From positions 1-36,180 of the forward strand of contig NZ_MDSK01000042.1 of NCBI RefSeq assembly GCF_002940205.1: 36,180 nucleotides of DNA. Direction: 5' to 3'. The notes below the pieces were generated by a model. It saw only the letters and a list, made by a program, of their open reading frames with translations, had not been told where the DNA came from and ran no database searches. This DNA is from Xanthomonas arboricola pv. guizotiae (GTDB lineage: Bacteria; Pseudomonadota; Gammaproteobacteria; Xanthomonadales; Xanthomonadaceae). A program made the position numbers and the translations under genes. Shown here one piece after another: positions 25,710 to 35,403 of the stretch (the stretch's first letter is position 1; every line of letters starts with the position of its first letter).

Positions 25710-25792
25710 GCGCACGGCCGCGCTGACGTCGAACGTTGTGGGCAAAACATGCGGGTGCCGAGCGTGGTGCACACACTGGTACTGCCTTTGAC

Positions 25793-27091
25793 TCAGCAAC
25801 GACTTGCACGCTCGCGGCGCCACAACTGTAGCCCGATCACGCTGCCGATCGCGGCCAGCAGAATCATGTAATACGCCGGTCCCATCGGGTGCTGCTTGAG
25901 CAGCATCACCACCACCAGCGGGGTCAGGCCACCGAATACCGCATAGCCCAGGTTGTAGGCGAACGACACGCCGGACAGGCGCACCACCGGCGGAAACGCT
26001 TCGACCATGACGCGCGGAACCGCCCCCAGGACGCCGAGCGCCGCGCCCAGCAGGGCGTATAGCGGAAACAGCAACTGCGGATCGCCGGCCAGGCGATAGA
26101 ACAGCCAGGCGCTGGTTCCCAAAAATACGCTGCCGGCAAGCAGCACGCGTCCATTGCCGTAGCGATCGGACAAGGCGCCGGCCACGATCGAGCCGATCGC
26201 CTGCAGCAGGACCGCAAGCAGATTGGCCTGCAAGGCGACCGCTGCCGGATAGTGGTACGCGCTCTGCAGCAGCGTCGGCGTCATCAACGACACCACCAGC
26301 ACCGCGGCTGCCACCATCCAGGTCAGCCACAAGGACTGCGCCACACTGCGTGGATGATCGCGCAGCACCAGCTTGAGCGGCGTTTCGCGCGCGACCGCAC
26401 GCATCGCCATCAGCTCGGCGAACACCGGCGTTTCGTGCAGCCAGCGCCGCAGATACACCGAAAGCAGGCCGAAGAGGCCGCCGACCAGGAACGGCAGGCG
26501 CCAGGCATAGTCGGCGATTTCCTGCGGCGTGAAGGCACGATTGATCGCCCCGGCGCTGAGCGAGCCGAGCAGCACGCCGGCAGCCAGGCCGGCCGTCAAC
26601 GTTCCGCAAGCCAGCCCCCTGCGCTGCGCAGGCACGTGTTCTGCGACGAAGACCCATGCGCTGGGGACTTCGCCGCCGATCGCCGCGCCCTGCAGCAACC
26701 GCATCGTCAGCAGCAGGAGCGGGGCGGCCAGGCCGATCTGCGCGTAGGTCGGCAGCACGCCGATGGCCAGCGTCGGCAAGGCCATCAATCCGATGCTCAG
26801 CGCGAACATGCGCTTGCGACCGAGCAGGTCGCCGAAGTGCGCCATCACGATCCCGCCCAGCGGACGGATCAGGTAGCCGGCGGCGAAGATGCCGAAGGTC
26901 TGCAACTGCCGCACCCAGTCCGCAATGCCTGGCGGGAAGAACAGTTCTCCCAGCACCGTCGCGAAGAAGATGAAGATGATGAAGTCGTACAATTCCAGCG
27001 CGCCGCCCAGGGCGGACAGGGCCAGCGTCTTGTAATCGCCGCGTGTGAGCTGGCTTGTGGGTGCGGTGCCTGTTGCGGAAAGGGTCTTCAA
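25793..27091 (-). CDS. MFS transporter, metabolite:H+ symporter (MHS) family
   Basis: An inner-membrane carrier of 432 residues and 12 spans. I chose the TTG at 27089-27091 because AGGA lies about 10 nt upstream and the product then has the usual MHS length; an ATG at 27190 would add 33 unconserved, cysteine- and arginine-rich residues. MHS marks are GALELYDFIIFIFF in span 1, the loop motif AHFGDLLGRKR after span 2, and RLLQGAAIGGEVPSAWVFVAEH in spans 4-5. Relatives carry organic acids, shikimate, proline or betaine; the substrate is not evident. Convergent with the PAP2 gene. A truncated racemase gene precedes it on the same strand. Confidence 0.85.
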   Translation of the reverse strand: MKTLSATGTAPTSQLTRGDYKTLALSALGGALELYDFIIFIFFATVLGELFFPPGIADWVRQLQTFGIFAAGYLIRPLGGIVMAHFGDLLGRKRMFALSIGLMALPTLAIGVLPTYAQIGLAAPLLLLTMRLLQGAAIGGEVPSAWVFVAEHVPAQRRGLACGTLTAGLAAGVLLGSLSAGAINRAFTPQEIADYAWRLPFLVGGLFGLLSVYLRRWLHETPVFAELMAMRAVARETPLKLVLRDHPRSVAQSLWLTWMVAAAVLVVSLMTPTLLQSAYHYPAAVALQANLLAVLLQAIGSIVAGALSDRYGNGRVLLAGSVFLGTSAWLFYRLAGDPQLLFPLYALLGAALGVLGAVPRVMVEAFPPVVRLSGVSFAYNLGYAVFGGLTPLVVVMLLKQHPMGPAYYMILLAAIGSVIGLQLWRRERASRC

Positions 27092-27256
27092 GGCATGACA
27101 TCCTATGGCAGGTGGTCGCGCGCATGCGCGTGCTGGAGCAGGGACGTTTCGGTCATCCGTACTGTCTGTGCGGCAATGCTCAGCTTGCACGCTCGCCCGC
27201 CACGGCGAGGCGGATGCACTTCGGGAAAGGCGCGCTGGCTGCGCCTTCGGTGCCGA

Positions 27257-27496
27257 TCAGTCGCGCACACTTGCGTGCGCCGCCGCTGCCGCCATCGCCT
27301 GGCCTGCACCGTCCCAGTCGCCGGCGTGTTGCAGGCGCTCGATCTCATGGAAATCGACGCTGTACAGCACTAGTTTGGCCGAGTGCAGGCCGCCGCAGGC
27401 CAGGCGCACCCGCTGGTTGATGATGCGGTAATAGGGCAGGGTGGATTCCCAGCTCATGCCGTCGATCAGGCCGATGGTTTTGCTTGGAACCGGCAT
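27257..27496 (-). pseudogene. Aspartate/glutamate racemase, N-terminal fragment
   Basis: The 79-codon frame starts with KTIGLIDGMSWESTLPYY and continues HSAKLVLYSVDFHEIERLQ, the N-terminal 70 or so residues of YgeA/aspartate-racemase family enzymes, which are normally about 230 residues. It then ends in SVRD-stop. The catalytic cysteines and the second half are not found in the 165 nt before the transporter start, so the 3' two thirds are lost. The usual GLIGGMSW is GLIDGMSW. The fragment lies downstream of the DMT transporter on the same strand and was probably the last gene of that operon. Confidence 0.75.
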
Positions 27497-27636
27497 GCCG
27501 CCCTCACCTTGGAACAGTCAACGAAGTGCGTGCGCATCGCCCCTTCGATGGCCGGGGAGCGCGTACCAGCGCAGTGTACGTCGGCATCGTCGCCACGCCA
27601 CCGCGCGGGCCGGACAGGCCGCTCGCAGACGGTCGA

Positions 27637-28545
27637 TCACTCGCCCGGTTTTGCGCCTTCCAGCGGTGCGTGCGTGGCGGCGCGACGCGCCAGCACGCTC
27701 TCGCGATGGGCGATGTAGACGTTGGCGCAGATGATGATGGCCGCACCGACCAGGGTGTGGCGTTCGATCGCCTCGCCGAACAGCCACCAGCCCAGCAGCG
27801 CCACCATTGGCAGCTGCATGAAGCTGATCGGCTGCAGTGCGGAGACTTCGCCCAGCTTGAGCGCGCGCGTCCAGAACAGCTGGCCGGCGGTGCCGAAGAT
27901 GCCGGTCGCCGCCAGCCAGAGCCAGTCGATGCCCTGCGGCCAGCTCCACTGAAACAGTGCCGGAATCAGCGACATCGGCACCCAGAACACATAGGTGTAG
28001 AACACCACGGTGTCCGAGTCGTCGCTGCGTGAGAGCTGCTTGATCTGGATCGCCACCACGGCGCTGATCACCGCTGCCAGCAGCGCAATCAGCAGACCGG
28101 GCGTAAAGGTGGACGAGCCTGGCCGCAGGATCACCAACACGCCGATGAATCCGGCCGCCACCGCCAGCCAGCGGCGCAGGCGCACCTGTTCGTGCAGCCA
28201 CACCACGGCCAGCACGGTGACGAACAACGGGGTGGAATACGACAGCGAGATCGCCTGCGACAACGGCAGGTGGCCGATCGCCCAGAACCCGCACAGCATC
28301 GAGGCCAGGCCGATCAGGGTGCGTGCCAGGTACTGCGGCAATTGCCGCGTGTGCGGCAGCGCCTTGCCGGCGCGCAGGATCAGCGGCAACAGGGCTAACA
28401 GGCCGAATGCATTGCGAAAGAACGCGATCTCGGTGGTGGCGATCGTGCCCGACGCCAGCCGGATGCAGATGGCCATCAGGCCGAAGGCGAAGGTACTGGT
28501 GAGCATCCACAGCGCAGCACGTCGTGATGCCTGCTGCGCTGTCAC
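27637..28545 (-). CDS. DMT-family (EamA) transporter
   Basis: A 302-residue inner-membrane protein with ten spans arranged as two EamA repeats. Each repeat has its typical features: [20 protein letters not shown] and [11 protein letters not shown] in the first, [20 protein letters not shown] in the second. The GTG at 28545 is chosen because it overlaps the murB stop (GTGA) and the first span follows directly; the longer frame upstream lies inside murB. Relatives export amino acids or other metabolites or import S-adenosylmethionine; no substrate can be named. It is the fifth gene of the DUF4190-methyltransferase-pyrD-murB operon. Confidence 0.85.
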   Translation of the reverse strand: MTAQQASRRAALWMLTSTFAFGLMAICIRLASGTIATTEIAFFRNAFGLLALLPLILRAGKALPHTRQLPQYLARTLIGLASMLCGFWAIGHLPLSQAISLSYSTPLFVTVLAVVWLHEQVRLRRWLAVAAGFIGVLVILRPGSSTFTPGLLIALLAAVISAVVAIQIKQLSRSDDSDTVVFYTYVFWVPMSLIPALFQWSWPQGIDWLWLAATGIFGTAGQLFWTRALKLGEVSALQPISFMQLPMVALLGWWLFGEAIERHTLVGAAIIICANVYIAHRESVLARRAATHAPLEGAKPGE

Positions 28546-29594
28546 CAATGCGCCCCGATGATGCGCGGCTCCGGCTCCAGGATCACCGAGTAACGCTCGC
28601 GCACCGATTCGGCGATGCGCCGCGCAAACTCCAGCAGCTGCGCACCGCTGGCGGTGCCGTAATTGACCAGCACCAGGGCGTGATCCGGCGACACCCCGGC
28701 ATCGCCTTCGCGCCGGCCCTTCCAGCCGCACTGCTCGATCAACCAGGCCGCCGACAACTTGCCCTGGCCGGGCTGCTCACCGGGGTAGACCGGCATATCG
28801 GCAAAGGTGGCCTGCAGCGCTGCAATCTGCTCGCTGGGCAGCAAGGGATTCTTGAAGAAGCTGCCGGCATTGCCGAGCACATCCGGGTCCGGCAGTTTGC
28901 GCCGACGGATGTTGATCACCGCCTGCGCCACATCGGCGGCACCGGCCAGGTCGGCGCCCATGCTGGCCAGTTCCTCGCGGATGCCGGCGTAGTCCAGCCG
29001 CAACTCGTGCAGCAGCGGCAGATTGAATTCCACCGCGACGATCAGATAACGCTCCGGCTGCTGCTTGAACACGCTGTCGCGATAGGCAAAGGCGCACTCG
29101 GCCGCGGTCAGCCGCACGAACTGCTGGGCATGCAGATCGAAGGCGTCCACCACATGGATGAAGTCGCCCACCTGCGCGCCGTATGCGCCGATGTTCTGGA
29201 TCGGGCAGGCGCCGACGGTGCCGGGAATCAAGGCCAGATTCTCCAGCCCCGACAGGCCTTGCTGCAGCGAATACAGCACCAGCGCGTGCCAGTTGACGCC
29301 GGCTCCGGCGCGCACGATGGCGTGGTCGGCGTGGTGCGCGATGATGGCGATGTCGCGGTTTTCGAAACACAGCACGCAGCCCGGTGGGTCGCCGGCCAGC
29401 AGCACGTTGCTGCCGCTGCCCAGCACCAGCAGCGGTTGCCCGGCGATCTCCGGCGCTGCCAGCGCCTGCGGCAAGGCATCGGGTGCGTGGATGCTCAGCA
29501 ACCAGCGCGCCGTGGCATCGACATGAAAGGTATTGAACGCGCGCAGGGGCGCGTGTTCGCTCAAGTGCCAGCCGGCCTGCGTTGCATCGCTCAT
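28542..29594 (-). CDS. murB: UDP-N-acetylenolpyruvoylglucosamine reductase
   Basis: Reduces UDP-GlcNAc-enolpyruvate to UDP-MurNAc with NADPH and FAD, an essential early step of peptidoglycan synthesis. The 350-residue length and the motif set fit the type I (E. coli-like) enzyme. FAD-binding GSGSNVL (59-65) and [17 protein letters not shown] (123-139) are present. YRDSVFK carries the active-site arginine, and [10 protein letters not shown] holds the proton donor S245. The start at 29594 overlaps the pyrD stop by 4 nt (ATGA), and the stop overlaps the DMT transporter start. All key residues look intact. Confidence 0.96.
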   Translation of the reverse strand: MSDATQAGWHLSEHAPLRAFNTFHVDATARWLLSIHAPDALPQALAAPEIAGQPLLVLGSGSNVLLAGDPPGCVLCFENRDIAIIAHHADHAIVRAGAGVNWHALVLYSLQQGLSGLENLALIPGTVGACPIQNIGAYGAQVGDFIHVVDAFDLHAQQFVRLTAAECAFAYRDSVFKQQPERYLIVAVEFNLPLLHELRLDYAGIREELASMGADLAGAADVAQAVINIRRRKLPDPDVLGNAGSFFKNPLLPSEQIAALQATFADMPVYPGEQPGQGKLSAAWLIEQCGWKGRREGDAGVSPDHALVLVNYGTASGAQLLEFARRIAESVRERYSVILEPEPRIIGAHW

Positions 29595-30646
29595 AGCGGC
29601 GACACCGCACCGCCGCTGGGCGCTTCGCGGCGGCGACGGATCGCGTCCACGCATTCGCCGATCAGCGGCGGCCCGCGATACACCAAGCCGCTGTAGCACT
29701 GCACCAGCGTCGCGCCGGCTGCCATCTTGGCCACCGCATCCGCACCGGAGTTGATGCCGCCCACGCCGATCAACGGGATCGACTCGGGCAGACGCGCGCG
29801 CAGGCGGCGCAGCACCAGCGTGGATTGCCCCAGCAGCGGCGCGCCCGACAGGCCGCCGGCCTCGGCGGCCAGCGGATGGTTGGCGATCAGGGTGCGCGTC
29901 ACCGTGGTGTTGGTGGCGATCACACCATCCACCGCCAGATCGGCCAGCACGCGCGCGGCCGCATCGATGTCGCGATCGTTGAGATCCGGCGCCACCTTCA
30001 CCAGCATCGGCACGCGCTTGCCGTGTTGCGCGGCCAGGGCTTCCTGGGTGTCGCGCAGATCAGCGATCAGCCGGCGCAGCGCCTGTTCTTCCTGCAGCTC
30101 GCGCAAGCCGGCGGTGTTGGGCGACGAGATGTTGACCGTAATGTAGTCGGCCAGCGGATATACGCGCTCCATGCAATAGCGGTAGTCGCTGGTCGCCTCT
30201 TCGTTGGGCGTGTCCTTGTTCTTGCCGATATTGATGCCGAGCAGGCCGCCGCGCCGCCGCGCGCGTTGCACGTTGGCCACCAGCACATCCACGCCCAGGT
30301 TGTTGAAGCCCATGCGGTTGATCACCGCCTGGTATTCCGGCAAGCGGAACATGCGCGGCTTGGGATTGCCTTCCTGCGGCCGCGGCGTCACCGTGCCGAT
30401 CTCGACGAAGCCGAAACCCAGCGCGAGCAGCGCATCGATGTGCTCGCCGTTCTTGTCCAGGCCGGCACCGAGCCCGACCGGGTTGGGAAACATCAGACCG
30501 AAGGCCGGCGTCGGCAGCGGCACCGGGCGCTTGGCCAGCAGCGGCGTGGTGCCGGTGCGGTAGGCGACATCGATGGAGCGCAATGCCAGCGCGTGGGCGC
30601 GCTCGGCATCGAGGGAAAACAGCAAGGGGCGGGCAAGCGAATACAT
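29591..30646 (-). CDS. pyrD: Dihydroorotate dehydrogenase (quinone), class 2
   Basis: Oxidises dihydroorotate to orotate in pyrimidine synthesis and passes electrons to membrane quinone. The product is 351 residues. The N-terminal helices (1-40, [20 protein letters not shown] onwards) are the membrane- and quinone-binding part that marks class 2. FMN and substrate motifs are [29 protein letters not shown] and [15 protein letters not shown], the latter with the catalytic serine at 174-175, and later [19 protein letters not shown]. The start lies 5 nt after the methyltransferase stop, and the stop overlaps murB. Confidence 0.96.
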   Translation of the reverse strand: MYSLARPLLFSLDAERAHALALRSIDVAYRTGTTPLLAKRPVPLPTPAFGLMFPNPVGLGAGLDKNGEHIDALLALGFGFVEIGTVTPRPQEGNPKPRMFRLPEYQAVINRMGFNNLGVDVLVANVQRARRRGGLLGINIGKNKDTPNEEATSDYRYCMERVYPLADYITVNISSPNTAGLRELQEEQALRRLIADLRDTQEALAAQHGKRVPMLVKVAPDLNDRDIDAAARVLADLAVDGVIATNTTVTRTLIANHPLAAEAGGLSGAPLLGQSTLVLRRLRARLPESIPLIGVGGINSGADAVAKMAAGATLVQCYSGLVYRGPPLIGECVDAIRRRREAPSGGAVSPL

Positions 30647-30651
30647 GCGGG

Positions 30652-31419
30652 TCAGTTCAATCCCCCGGCGAACACCCGGGTCTGGTATTGGAAGTCGATC
30701 AGCCCGTCGCGCGCATGCGCATCGAACAGCGTGCGCAGTGCGGCGAGCATCGGGGCATGGCGTGGGTCATGCGCGAGCGGGGCATACGACGAAGACAGCA
30801 GCCGGCCGCGCAAGGCATCGAAGTCCAGCCGCTGCACATTCGGAAAGCGTGCCATCGCGCGGAAGCCTTCGCCGAACCACGCCTGCATGGTGGCATCGTC
30901 CTGATAGCGTTCGGCCACGGCCGAATAGTCGGTGCCGTAGTCCAGCAGCAATTGCTCGTAGCCGCGCAGGAAGTCGGTGGTGTCCAGCTCGCGGCTGTTC
31001 CAGTAGATCACCGCCAGCCCGCCGGGCTGCAGGATGCGCGCCCACTCGGCACGCACCGCCTGCACGTCGAACCAGTGAAAGGCCTGCGCCGCGGACACCA
31101 GGCCGACGCTGGCGTCCGCCAGTCCGGTGGCCTCGGCGGTACCGTCGACCGCGCGGAAGGTGGGGAACTCCGCCAGCCACTGCTGCGCGGCTGCGCGCAT
31201 GGCCGGGTTGGGTTCCACCGCCGTGACCGGATAACCGGCTTCCAGAAACAGCCGGCTGGAAATGCCGGTGCCGGCACCGATATCGGCCACCGCGGTGGTC
31301 GGCGTCACGCCCAGCTCTTCGTGCAGCCAGCGCAGCAATTGCGCTGGATAGCTCGGCCGGTAGCGCACATAGGCCGCGACGCGGTCGTTGAAGCGTTGGG
31401 CGGAGGAGGGCGCGGCCAT
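30652..31419 (-). CDS. Class I SAM-dependent methyltransferase
   Basis: A 255-residue soluble methyltransferase. [20 protein letters not shown] near the start and the SAM-binding motif [15 protein letters not shown] (44-58) with the acidic VTAVEPN (65-71) place it in the UbiE/trans-aconitate-type methyltransferase_11 group. [20 protein letters not shown] is the motif IV-V region. The ATG at 31419 follows GGAG-rich sequence and lies 2 nt after the DUF4190 stop. The substrate is unknown; neither pyrD nor murB needs a methyltransferase, so its place in the operon is not informative. Confidence 0.82.
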   Translation of the reverse strand: MAAPSSAQRFNDRVAAYVRYRPSYPAQLLRWLHEELGVTPTTAVADIGAGTGISSRLFLEAGYPVTAVEPNPAMRAAAQQWLAEFPTFRAVDGTAEATGLADASVGLVSAAQAFHWFDVQAVRAEWARILQPGGLAVIYWNSRELDTTDFLRGYEQLLLDYGTDYSAVAERYQDDATMQAWFGEGFRAMARFPNVQRLDFDALRGRLLSSSYAPLAHDPRHAPMLAALRTLFDAHARDGLIDFQYQTRVFAGGLN

Positions 31420-31421
31420 GC

Positions 31422-31706
31422 TCAACTGTTGGCGGCCGCAAGCCAGGCCAGGCCGCCGAAGAACAGGATGAAGATCGCCACCCCTGCCACCCAGAGCGCG
31501 ACCGCCAGCCAGCCGAGAATCAACCCGCCGATGGCCAGCCCGTCGCCGTCCAGCCCCTGCGGATTGCGGCGGATTTCGCCGCGCGCCAGATGGCCGGTGA
31601 TGATGGCGCAGAGGCTGCCGAGAAACGGGATCAGCGTCCAGCCGAGAATGCCCGAGACCAGGCTGACGATGGCCATGGCGCTGGTCTGTCGAACGACGAC
31701 GTTCAT
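31422..31706 (-). CDS. Small DUF4190-type membrane protein
   Basis: A 94-residue protein with two long hydrophobic hairpins. The pattern SAMAIVSLVSGILGWTLIPF, then GHLARGEIRR and GLAIGGLILGWLAVAL is that of DUF4190. The second ATG of an ATGATG pair (31706) is chosen because AGGAG lies 6 nt before it; the first is only 3 nt away. It is the first gene of the minus-strand operon, with the methyltransferase starting 2 nt after its stop. The molecular role of DUF4190 proteins is not known to me. Confidence 0.78.
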   Translation of the reverse strand: MNVVVRQTSAMAIVSLVSGILGWTLIPFLGSLCAIITGHLARGEIRRNPQGLDGDGLAIGGLILGWLAVALWVAGVAIFILFFGGLAWLAAANS

Positions 31707-32210
31707 CATGAACTCCTTGAAGGGCGGGGCAGCCGAGGGCTGGCGTCGCACGATTATCCCAGAGCCGCCGGGCAAAAGGCGTGCCGTTTGCGGCGAAACG
31801 CAGTTGCGGGGTCTGCTTCGGCGAATGGGAACGGCCGGAATCGTCGATCGTGCGGGTAGGGCGTGTCATGCCCGTTGAGGCGCATCCTGCCGGACACGCC
31901 GGCCGTCGGTGGCGTCGAACTGCCGCCGTGCGGCGTGGCGGGCAGCAGCCAGGCCGGTGCTGCGTGGCACCGGTGTTGCATCGCCGAGGGCAAATGCTGC
32001 GCTTCCGCAAGGACGTGGCGTGCTCTGCATGGAACAGCACTGGAGAGTGTCGTCCGCAGCCGCCGATGTTTCTGGGCTTGCGCTGTCACCGCGACGACGA
32101 GAACCGGTTGGCTGAGTGCGGCGCCTGTGCCGCACGGGCCACCGCAGCCGTAGCCTCGTTGCAACAACGCGGCGCGCCAAGCTTGTGCCCGGCGCGCCTG
32201 CCGGCGTCGA
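31707..32210. other. Intergenic region between the pyrD operon and the ALDH gene
   Basis: No convincing gene. The open frames overlap on both strands and none has a start with a ribosome site plus a recognisable product. GGCGCGCC occurs twice (32171-32178 and 32191-32198) and, being self-complementary, could pair into a hairpin at the 3' side of the ALDH gene. The promoter of the pyrD operon should lie here but I cannot point to it. Confidence 0.4.
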
Positions 32211-33743
32211 TCAAAGATCGAACTTGATGCCCTGCGCCAGCGGCAGCGAGTCGGAGTAGTTGATCGTATTGGTCTGGCGACGCATATACACCTTCCACGC
32301 ATCCGAGCCGGATTCGCGGCCGCCGCCGGTCTCCTTTTCGCCGCCGAACGCACCGCCGATCTCCGCACCCGAGGTGCCGATGTTGACGTTGGCGATACCG
32401 CAGTCGCTGCCGGCCGCCGACAGGAACTTCTCGGCGGCCTTCAGGTTCTGGGTGAAGATCGACGACGACAGGCCCTGCGGCACGCCGTTCTGCAGTTCGA
32501 TCGCCTCGTCCAGCGTGCTGTACTTCATCACGTACAGGATCGGCGCGAAGGTCTCGTGCTGCACCACCGCGTCGCTGTTCTGCAGCCCGGTGACGATGGC
32601 CGGCAGCACGAAGTTGCCCGGGCGGTCGATCGCGGTACCGCCCACTTCGACGGTGCCGCCAGCGGCCTTGGCCTTGGCGATCGAGGCCAGGAACTGCTCC
32701 ACCGCGCCCTGGCTGTTGAGCGGACCCATCAGGTTGGCCGGGTCGGTCGGGTCGCCGATCTTGCTGTCGAGCTGCTTGTACGCCTTGACCAGCGTGGCCA
32801 GCACGTTGTCGTAGATGGATGCGTGCACGATCAGGCGGCGCGTGGTGGTGCAGCGCTGTCCGGCGGTGCCCACCGCGCCGAACACGATGCCCGGGATGGC
32901 CAGCTTCAGGTCGGCGGTCTCGTCCAGGATGATGGCGTTGTTGCCGCCCAGCTCCAGCAGGCAACGGCCCAGGCGGTGGGCGACCTTTTCCGCAACCACG
33001 CGGCCGATCTGGGTCGAACCGGTGAAGCTGATCAGCGGCACGCGGCCGTCTTCGACCAGCGTCTGCGACAGCGCGGTGCCGGCATCGTTGATCAGGAAGA
33101 AGATGTCCGGGAAGCCGGCGTCCTTCAATGCCGCATTGCAGATCTTCATCGTCGCGATCGCGGTCAGCGGGGTCTTGTTGGACGGCTTCCAGATGCAGAT
33201 ATCGCCGCAGATGGCCGCCAGGAAGGCATTCCACGCCCACACTGCCACCGGGAAGTTGAACGCGCTGATGATGCCGACCAGGCCCAGCGGCTGGTACTGC
33301 TCGTACATGCGGTGGCCCGGGCGCTCCGAATGCATGGTGTAGCCGTACAGCATGCGGCTCTGGCCGACCGCGAAGTCGGCGATGTCGATCATCTCCTGCA
33401 CTTCGCCGTCGCCCTCGGGCTTGCTCTTGCCCATTTCCAGCGCCACCAGCGAGCCCAGCGCATCCTTGTGCGCACGCAGCGCCTCGCCACACAGGCGAAC
33501 GGCTTCGCCACGGCGCGGCGCAGGCGTGGTCCGCCAGATCTTGAAGGCGGCCTGCGCACGCTGGACGATCAGCTCGTAGTCTTCCGGCGTGGTCGCCTGC
33601 ACCTCGGCGATCACCGCGTTGGTGGTCGGATTGAGCGGCTGCAACACCCCGGCGCCGGTGGCCTGCGACCAGGTCGCCTCGCCAAGATAGGTACCGGAAT
33701 TGGACGCGGCGAGGTCGAGCGCCTTGAGCAGGTCAGCGGACAT
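32211..33743 (-). CDS. ALDH7-type aldehyde dehydrogenase (aminoadipate-semialdehyde/piperideine-6-carboxylate type)
   Basis: A 510-residue NAD(P)-dependent dehydrogenase. The Rossmann and catalytic parts show [26 protein letters not shown], the general base E264 in LLELGGNNA and the nucleophile C298 in [10 protein letters not shown]. The C-terminal [20 protein letters not shown] is the ALDH7 hallmark that recognises the aminoadipate-semialdehyde carboxylate, so a role in lysine breakdown (as in AmaB/Pcd) is likely. The ATG at 33743 has GGAG just upstream; the longer frame runs into the tRNA-Arg region and is not used. Single gene, transcribed away from the tRNA. Confidence 0.92.
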   Translation of the reverse strand: MSADLLKALDLAASNSGTYLGEATWSQATGAGVLQPLNPTTNAVIAEVQATTPEDYELIVQRAQAAFKIWRTTPAPRRGEAVRLCGEALRAHKDALGSLVALEMGKSKPEGDGEVQEMIDIADFAVGQSRMLYGYTMHSERPGHRMYEQYQPLGLVGIISAFNFPVAVWAWNAFLAAICGDICIWKPSNKTPLTAIATMKICNAALKDAGFPDIFFLINDAGTALSQTLVEDGRVPLISFTGSTQIGRVVAEKVAHRLGRCLLELGGNNAIILDETADLKLAIPGIVFGAVGTAGQRCTTTRRLIVHASIYDNVLATLVKAYKQLDSKIGDPTDPANLMGPLNSQGAVEQFLASIAKAKAAGGTVEVGGTAIDRPGNFVLPAIVTGLQNSDAVVQHETFAPILYVMKYSTLDEAIELQNGVPQGLSSSIFTQNLKAAEKFLSAAGSDCGIANVNIGTSGAEIGGAFGGEKETGGGRESGSDAWKVYMRRQTNTINYSDSLPLAQGIKFDL

Positions 33744-33840
33744 GGGATCTCCAAAGGTCGGGACGGTCGCGCGGCGGCCATGGCCTCCCGCGACACGGGT
33801 AGCCGCCGATTTTAGCAGGCCCCACCGACCACCCACCGGC

Positions 33841-33868
33841 TTGGCAATCGCAACGATCGTGCGACAAT
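33841..33868 (+). promoter_or_regulatory. Promoter of tRNA-Arg
   Basis: TTGGCA (33841-33846), a 16-nt spacer and GACAAT (33863-33868) precede the tRNA by 9 nt, which fits a start of transcription just before the mature 5' end. Confidence 0.6.
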
Positions 33869-33877
33869 GCCCACCTT

Positions 33878-33954
33878 GGCCCCGTAGCTCAGCTGGATAG
33901 AGCGTCCCCCTCCTAAGGGGAAGGTCGCCCGTTCGAATCGGGCCGGGGTCACCA
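33878..33954 (+). tRNA. tRNA-Arg (anticodon CCT)
   Basis: A complete 77-nt cloverleaf with encoded CCA. The acceptor GGCCCCG pairs with CGGGGTC, the anticodon arm TCCCC-CTCCTAA-GGGGA gives anticodon CCT (codon AGG), and the T arm is GCCCG-TTCGAAT-CGGGC. The sequence after its 3' end is of mixed, partly phage-like character, so this tRNA may have served as an integration site. Confidence 0.96.
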
Positions 33955-34174
33955 GGATCGACGCTTGCGCTCGGTGCATTGCTGGGCGATGTCACCGATT
34001 GACTGAGCGGTCATTTGTCGCCTGATGGACCTGATGAAGGCTAAAACATTCCTGGCATACACCGCGGCATCGGGGCCGCGGGCAGCTCGGTGCTCAAGAC
34101 AATGTCTACGGCTGGCTGAGCGCTGCACTGACGGCAAAGGGTAAGGCCGAGGCGGAAGGGCAGGCCCAGATCTA

Positions 34175-34624
34175 ATGGTGCGCATGCTGCGCTTCCTGGG
34201 TGGCCGCGGCGATGAGGTGCCGGACTGGATCAATCTTGATCCGGGAGCGCTGCTGCCGGCGTGCTGCAAGGGACTCACGGTGAAGTTTTACAGCAACGAG
34301 CCTGGGTCCTGGATAAAGCCGAAAGGCGTGCGGAATGAGCCGCTGGATACCGTGGTGTATGCGGTCTGGGCGTCGCTGGCTCCGGCGGTAAAAGCGGATG
34401 TGACTCGTGAGTCGCAGTGGGAAGAGCTAGAAGGGCAGTATGAGCCGGCTACTGACGGTTTGTTCGATAGGCACGTCAGCGTTCGGATTGGAATTTTCTT
34501 GGTGCGCTCGCACCAACTGCGGGTTTCCTTGAAAAAACGGGCTTACCGCAGATGCGCGCAGCTGGATTTGTACGGGATGGCTGCTCGCTCTGATGACAAA
34601 GCAAAGGAAGCCAGGAATTGTTAA
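34175..34624 (+). pseudogene. Prophage terminase large subunit (GpA-type), C-terminal remnant
   Basis: A frame of 149 codons. The stretch GSWIKPKGVRNEPLDTVVYA, followed by VWASLAP and QWEELEGQYEPATDGLFD, resembles the C-terminus of GpA-type phage terminase large subunits, where a conserved RNEALDxxVYA stretch precedes the end. Full-length GpA proteins are about 600 residues or more and the ATPase domain is absent here, so this would be a leftover 3' piece; the last 50 codons look unrelated. The identification is from memory of the family. It lies 220 nt after tRNA-Arg, and an IS remnant begins right after its stop. The segment 33955-34174 shows no gene; it ends in a short coding-like piece that closes AEAEGQAQI-stop. 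Confidence 0.45.
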
Positions 34625-34639
34625 CGCTGAATCCGCCGC

Positions 34640-34758
34640 TTGAAAGACTACCGCCGGATTTTTACTCGCTTCGAGAGGCTGGATGGCATGCCCCTTGGAT
34701 GTCTCAGCTTCGTCCTCGGCGTTGACGGGCTTCGGATGTGGTGACAGGCCCTAGTGCA
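34640..34758 (+). mobile_element. 3' remnant of an IS element (transposase C-terminus plus terminal sequence)
   Basis: In frame from 34640 the sequence reads LKDYRRIFTRFERLDGMPLG and ends SFVLGVDGLRMW-stop (34742-34744), the C-terminus of an IS5-type transposase. The terminal sequence CAGGCCCTAGTGCA (34745-34758) follows. The same end, in opposite orientation and less decayed, occurs at 36084-36180. Several substitutions, and the lack of any upstream transposase, show that this is an old fragment. Confidence 0.7.
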
Positions 34759-34836
34759 ATTCGCGTCATTTGTTACTATCTCGTTAGCTGTAGGGGTGCG
34801 GCCCCATGCCGCAATGGAAGCAACAGGGGAAGTGGA

Positions 34837-35403
34837 ATGAGAAAGCTACTCGCCGCTGCGATCGTGATCGCGGCGCTCTCTGGCTGTGCGGCCAATCCGC
34901 CGCTCAACTTCTCGGTGCCGGGCGTAGGGGTCAGCATCAAGAAGCTCGATGCCGAGCTGAAGTCGCTCACGGTCACGTTGGCCCGGCCGGACGAGGCAAA
35001 GGGCAAGGTGCCGCCTGAGGCGCAGCACGAAATACCGGACATGTGGGAGAACGCCCTGACTGAGGCGCTCAACCGGATGGCGATCTTTCGTGACGACGCA
35101 CCGCGAAAGCTGAGTTTGTCGGTGAAGATCCTGGCGATCGACATACCGTCGTTCGGCGCGTCCATGACCACCAAGACCATCGCACGCTACGAGCTGATCG
35201 ATCGAGCAAACGGCAGCATCGTCTACACCCAGGATGTGAGCGCTTCGGGCACTGTGCCGGCGGGCTACGCGTTCGCCGGCGTGATCCGCGCTCGCGAGTC
35301 GATCAATCGCTCTGCCCAGAACAACATCGCGCTGTTCCTGCAGGCGTTGGAAACGGTCGACGTCAGCAAGCCGATGTTCCCTAGCAGCCAGGCGACCCCG
35401 TGA
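34837..35403 (+). CDS. Lipoprotein of unknown function
   Basis: A 188-residue envelope protein. MRKLLAAAIVIAALSGCAAN is a lipoprotein signal with lipobox LSGC (Cys17). The start at 34837 follows a purine-rich GGGGAAGTGG; an upstream in-frame start adds unrelated residues. The mature part has alternating beta and helix content, a mid-region VKILAIDIPSFGASMTTKTI, and the segment YELIDRANGSIVYTQDVSAS, which resembles small outer-membrane assembly-type lipoproteins only in general character. I do not recognise the family. The stop overlaps the next lipoprotein gene by 4 nt (GTGA), so they act as a pair. Both lie between inverted IS ends. Confidence 0.72.
   Translation: MRKLLAAAIVIAALSGCAANPPLNFSVPGVGVSIKKLDAELKSLTVTLARPDEAKGKVPPEAQHEIPDMWENALTEALNRMAIFRDDAPRKLSLSVKILAIDIPSFGASMTTKTIARYELIDRANGSIVYTQDVSASGTVPAGYAFAGVIRARESINRSAQNNIALFLQALETVDVSKPMFPSSQATP

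Noticed and set aside
31781..32227. Plus-strand open frame in the gap before the ALDH gene
   Set aside because: No ribosome site, no recognisable domain, a competing open frame on the other strand, and it enters the 3' end of the ALDH gene.
34760..34784. PIP-box-like arrangement TTCGC-N15-CTCGT before the lipoprotein gene
   Set aside because: The second half-site has a mismatch, no -10 box lies at the expected distance, and the downstream genes are not of the type III secretion regulon. Chance match is more likely.
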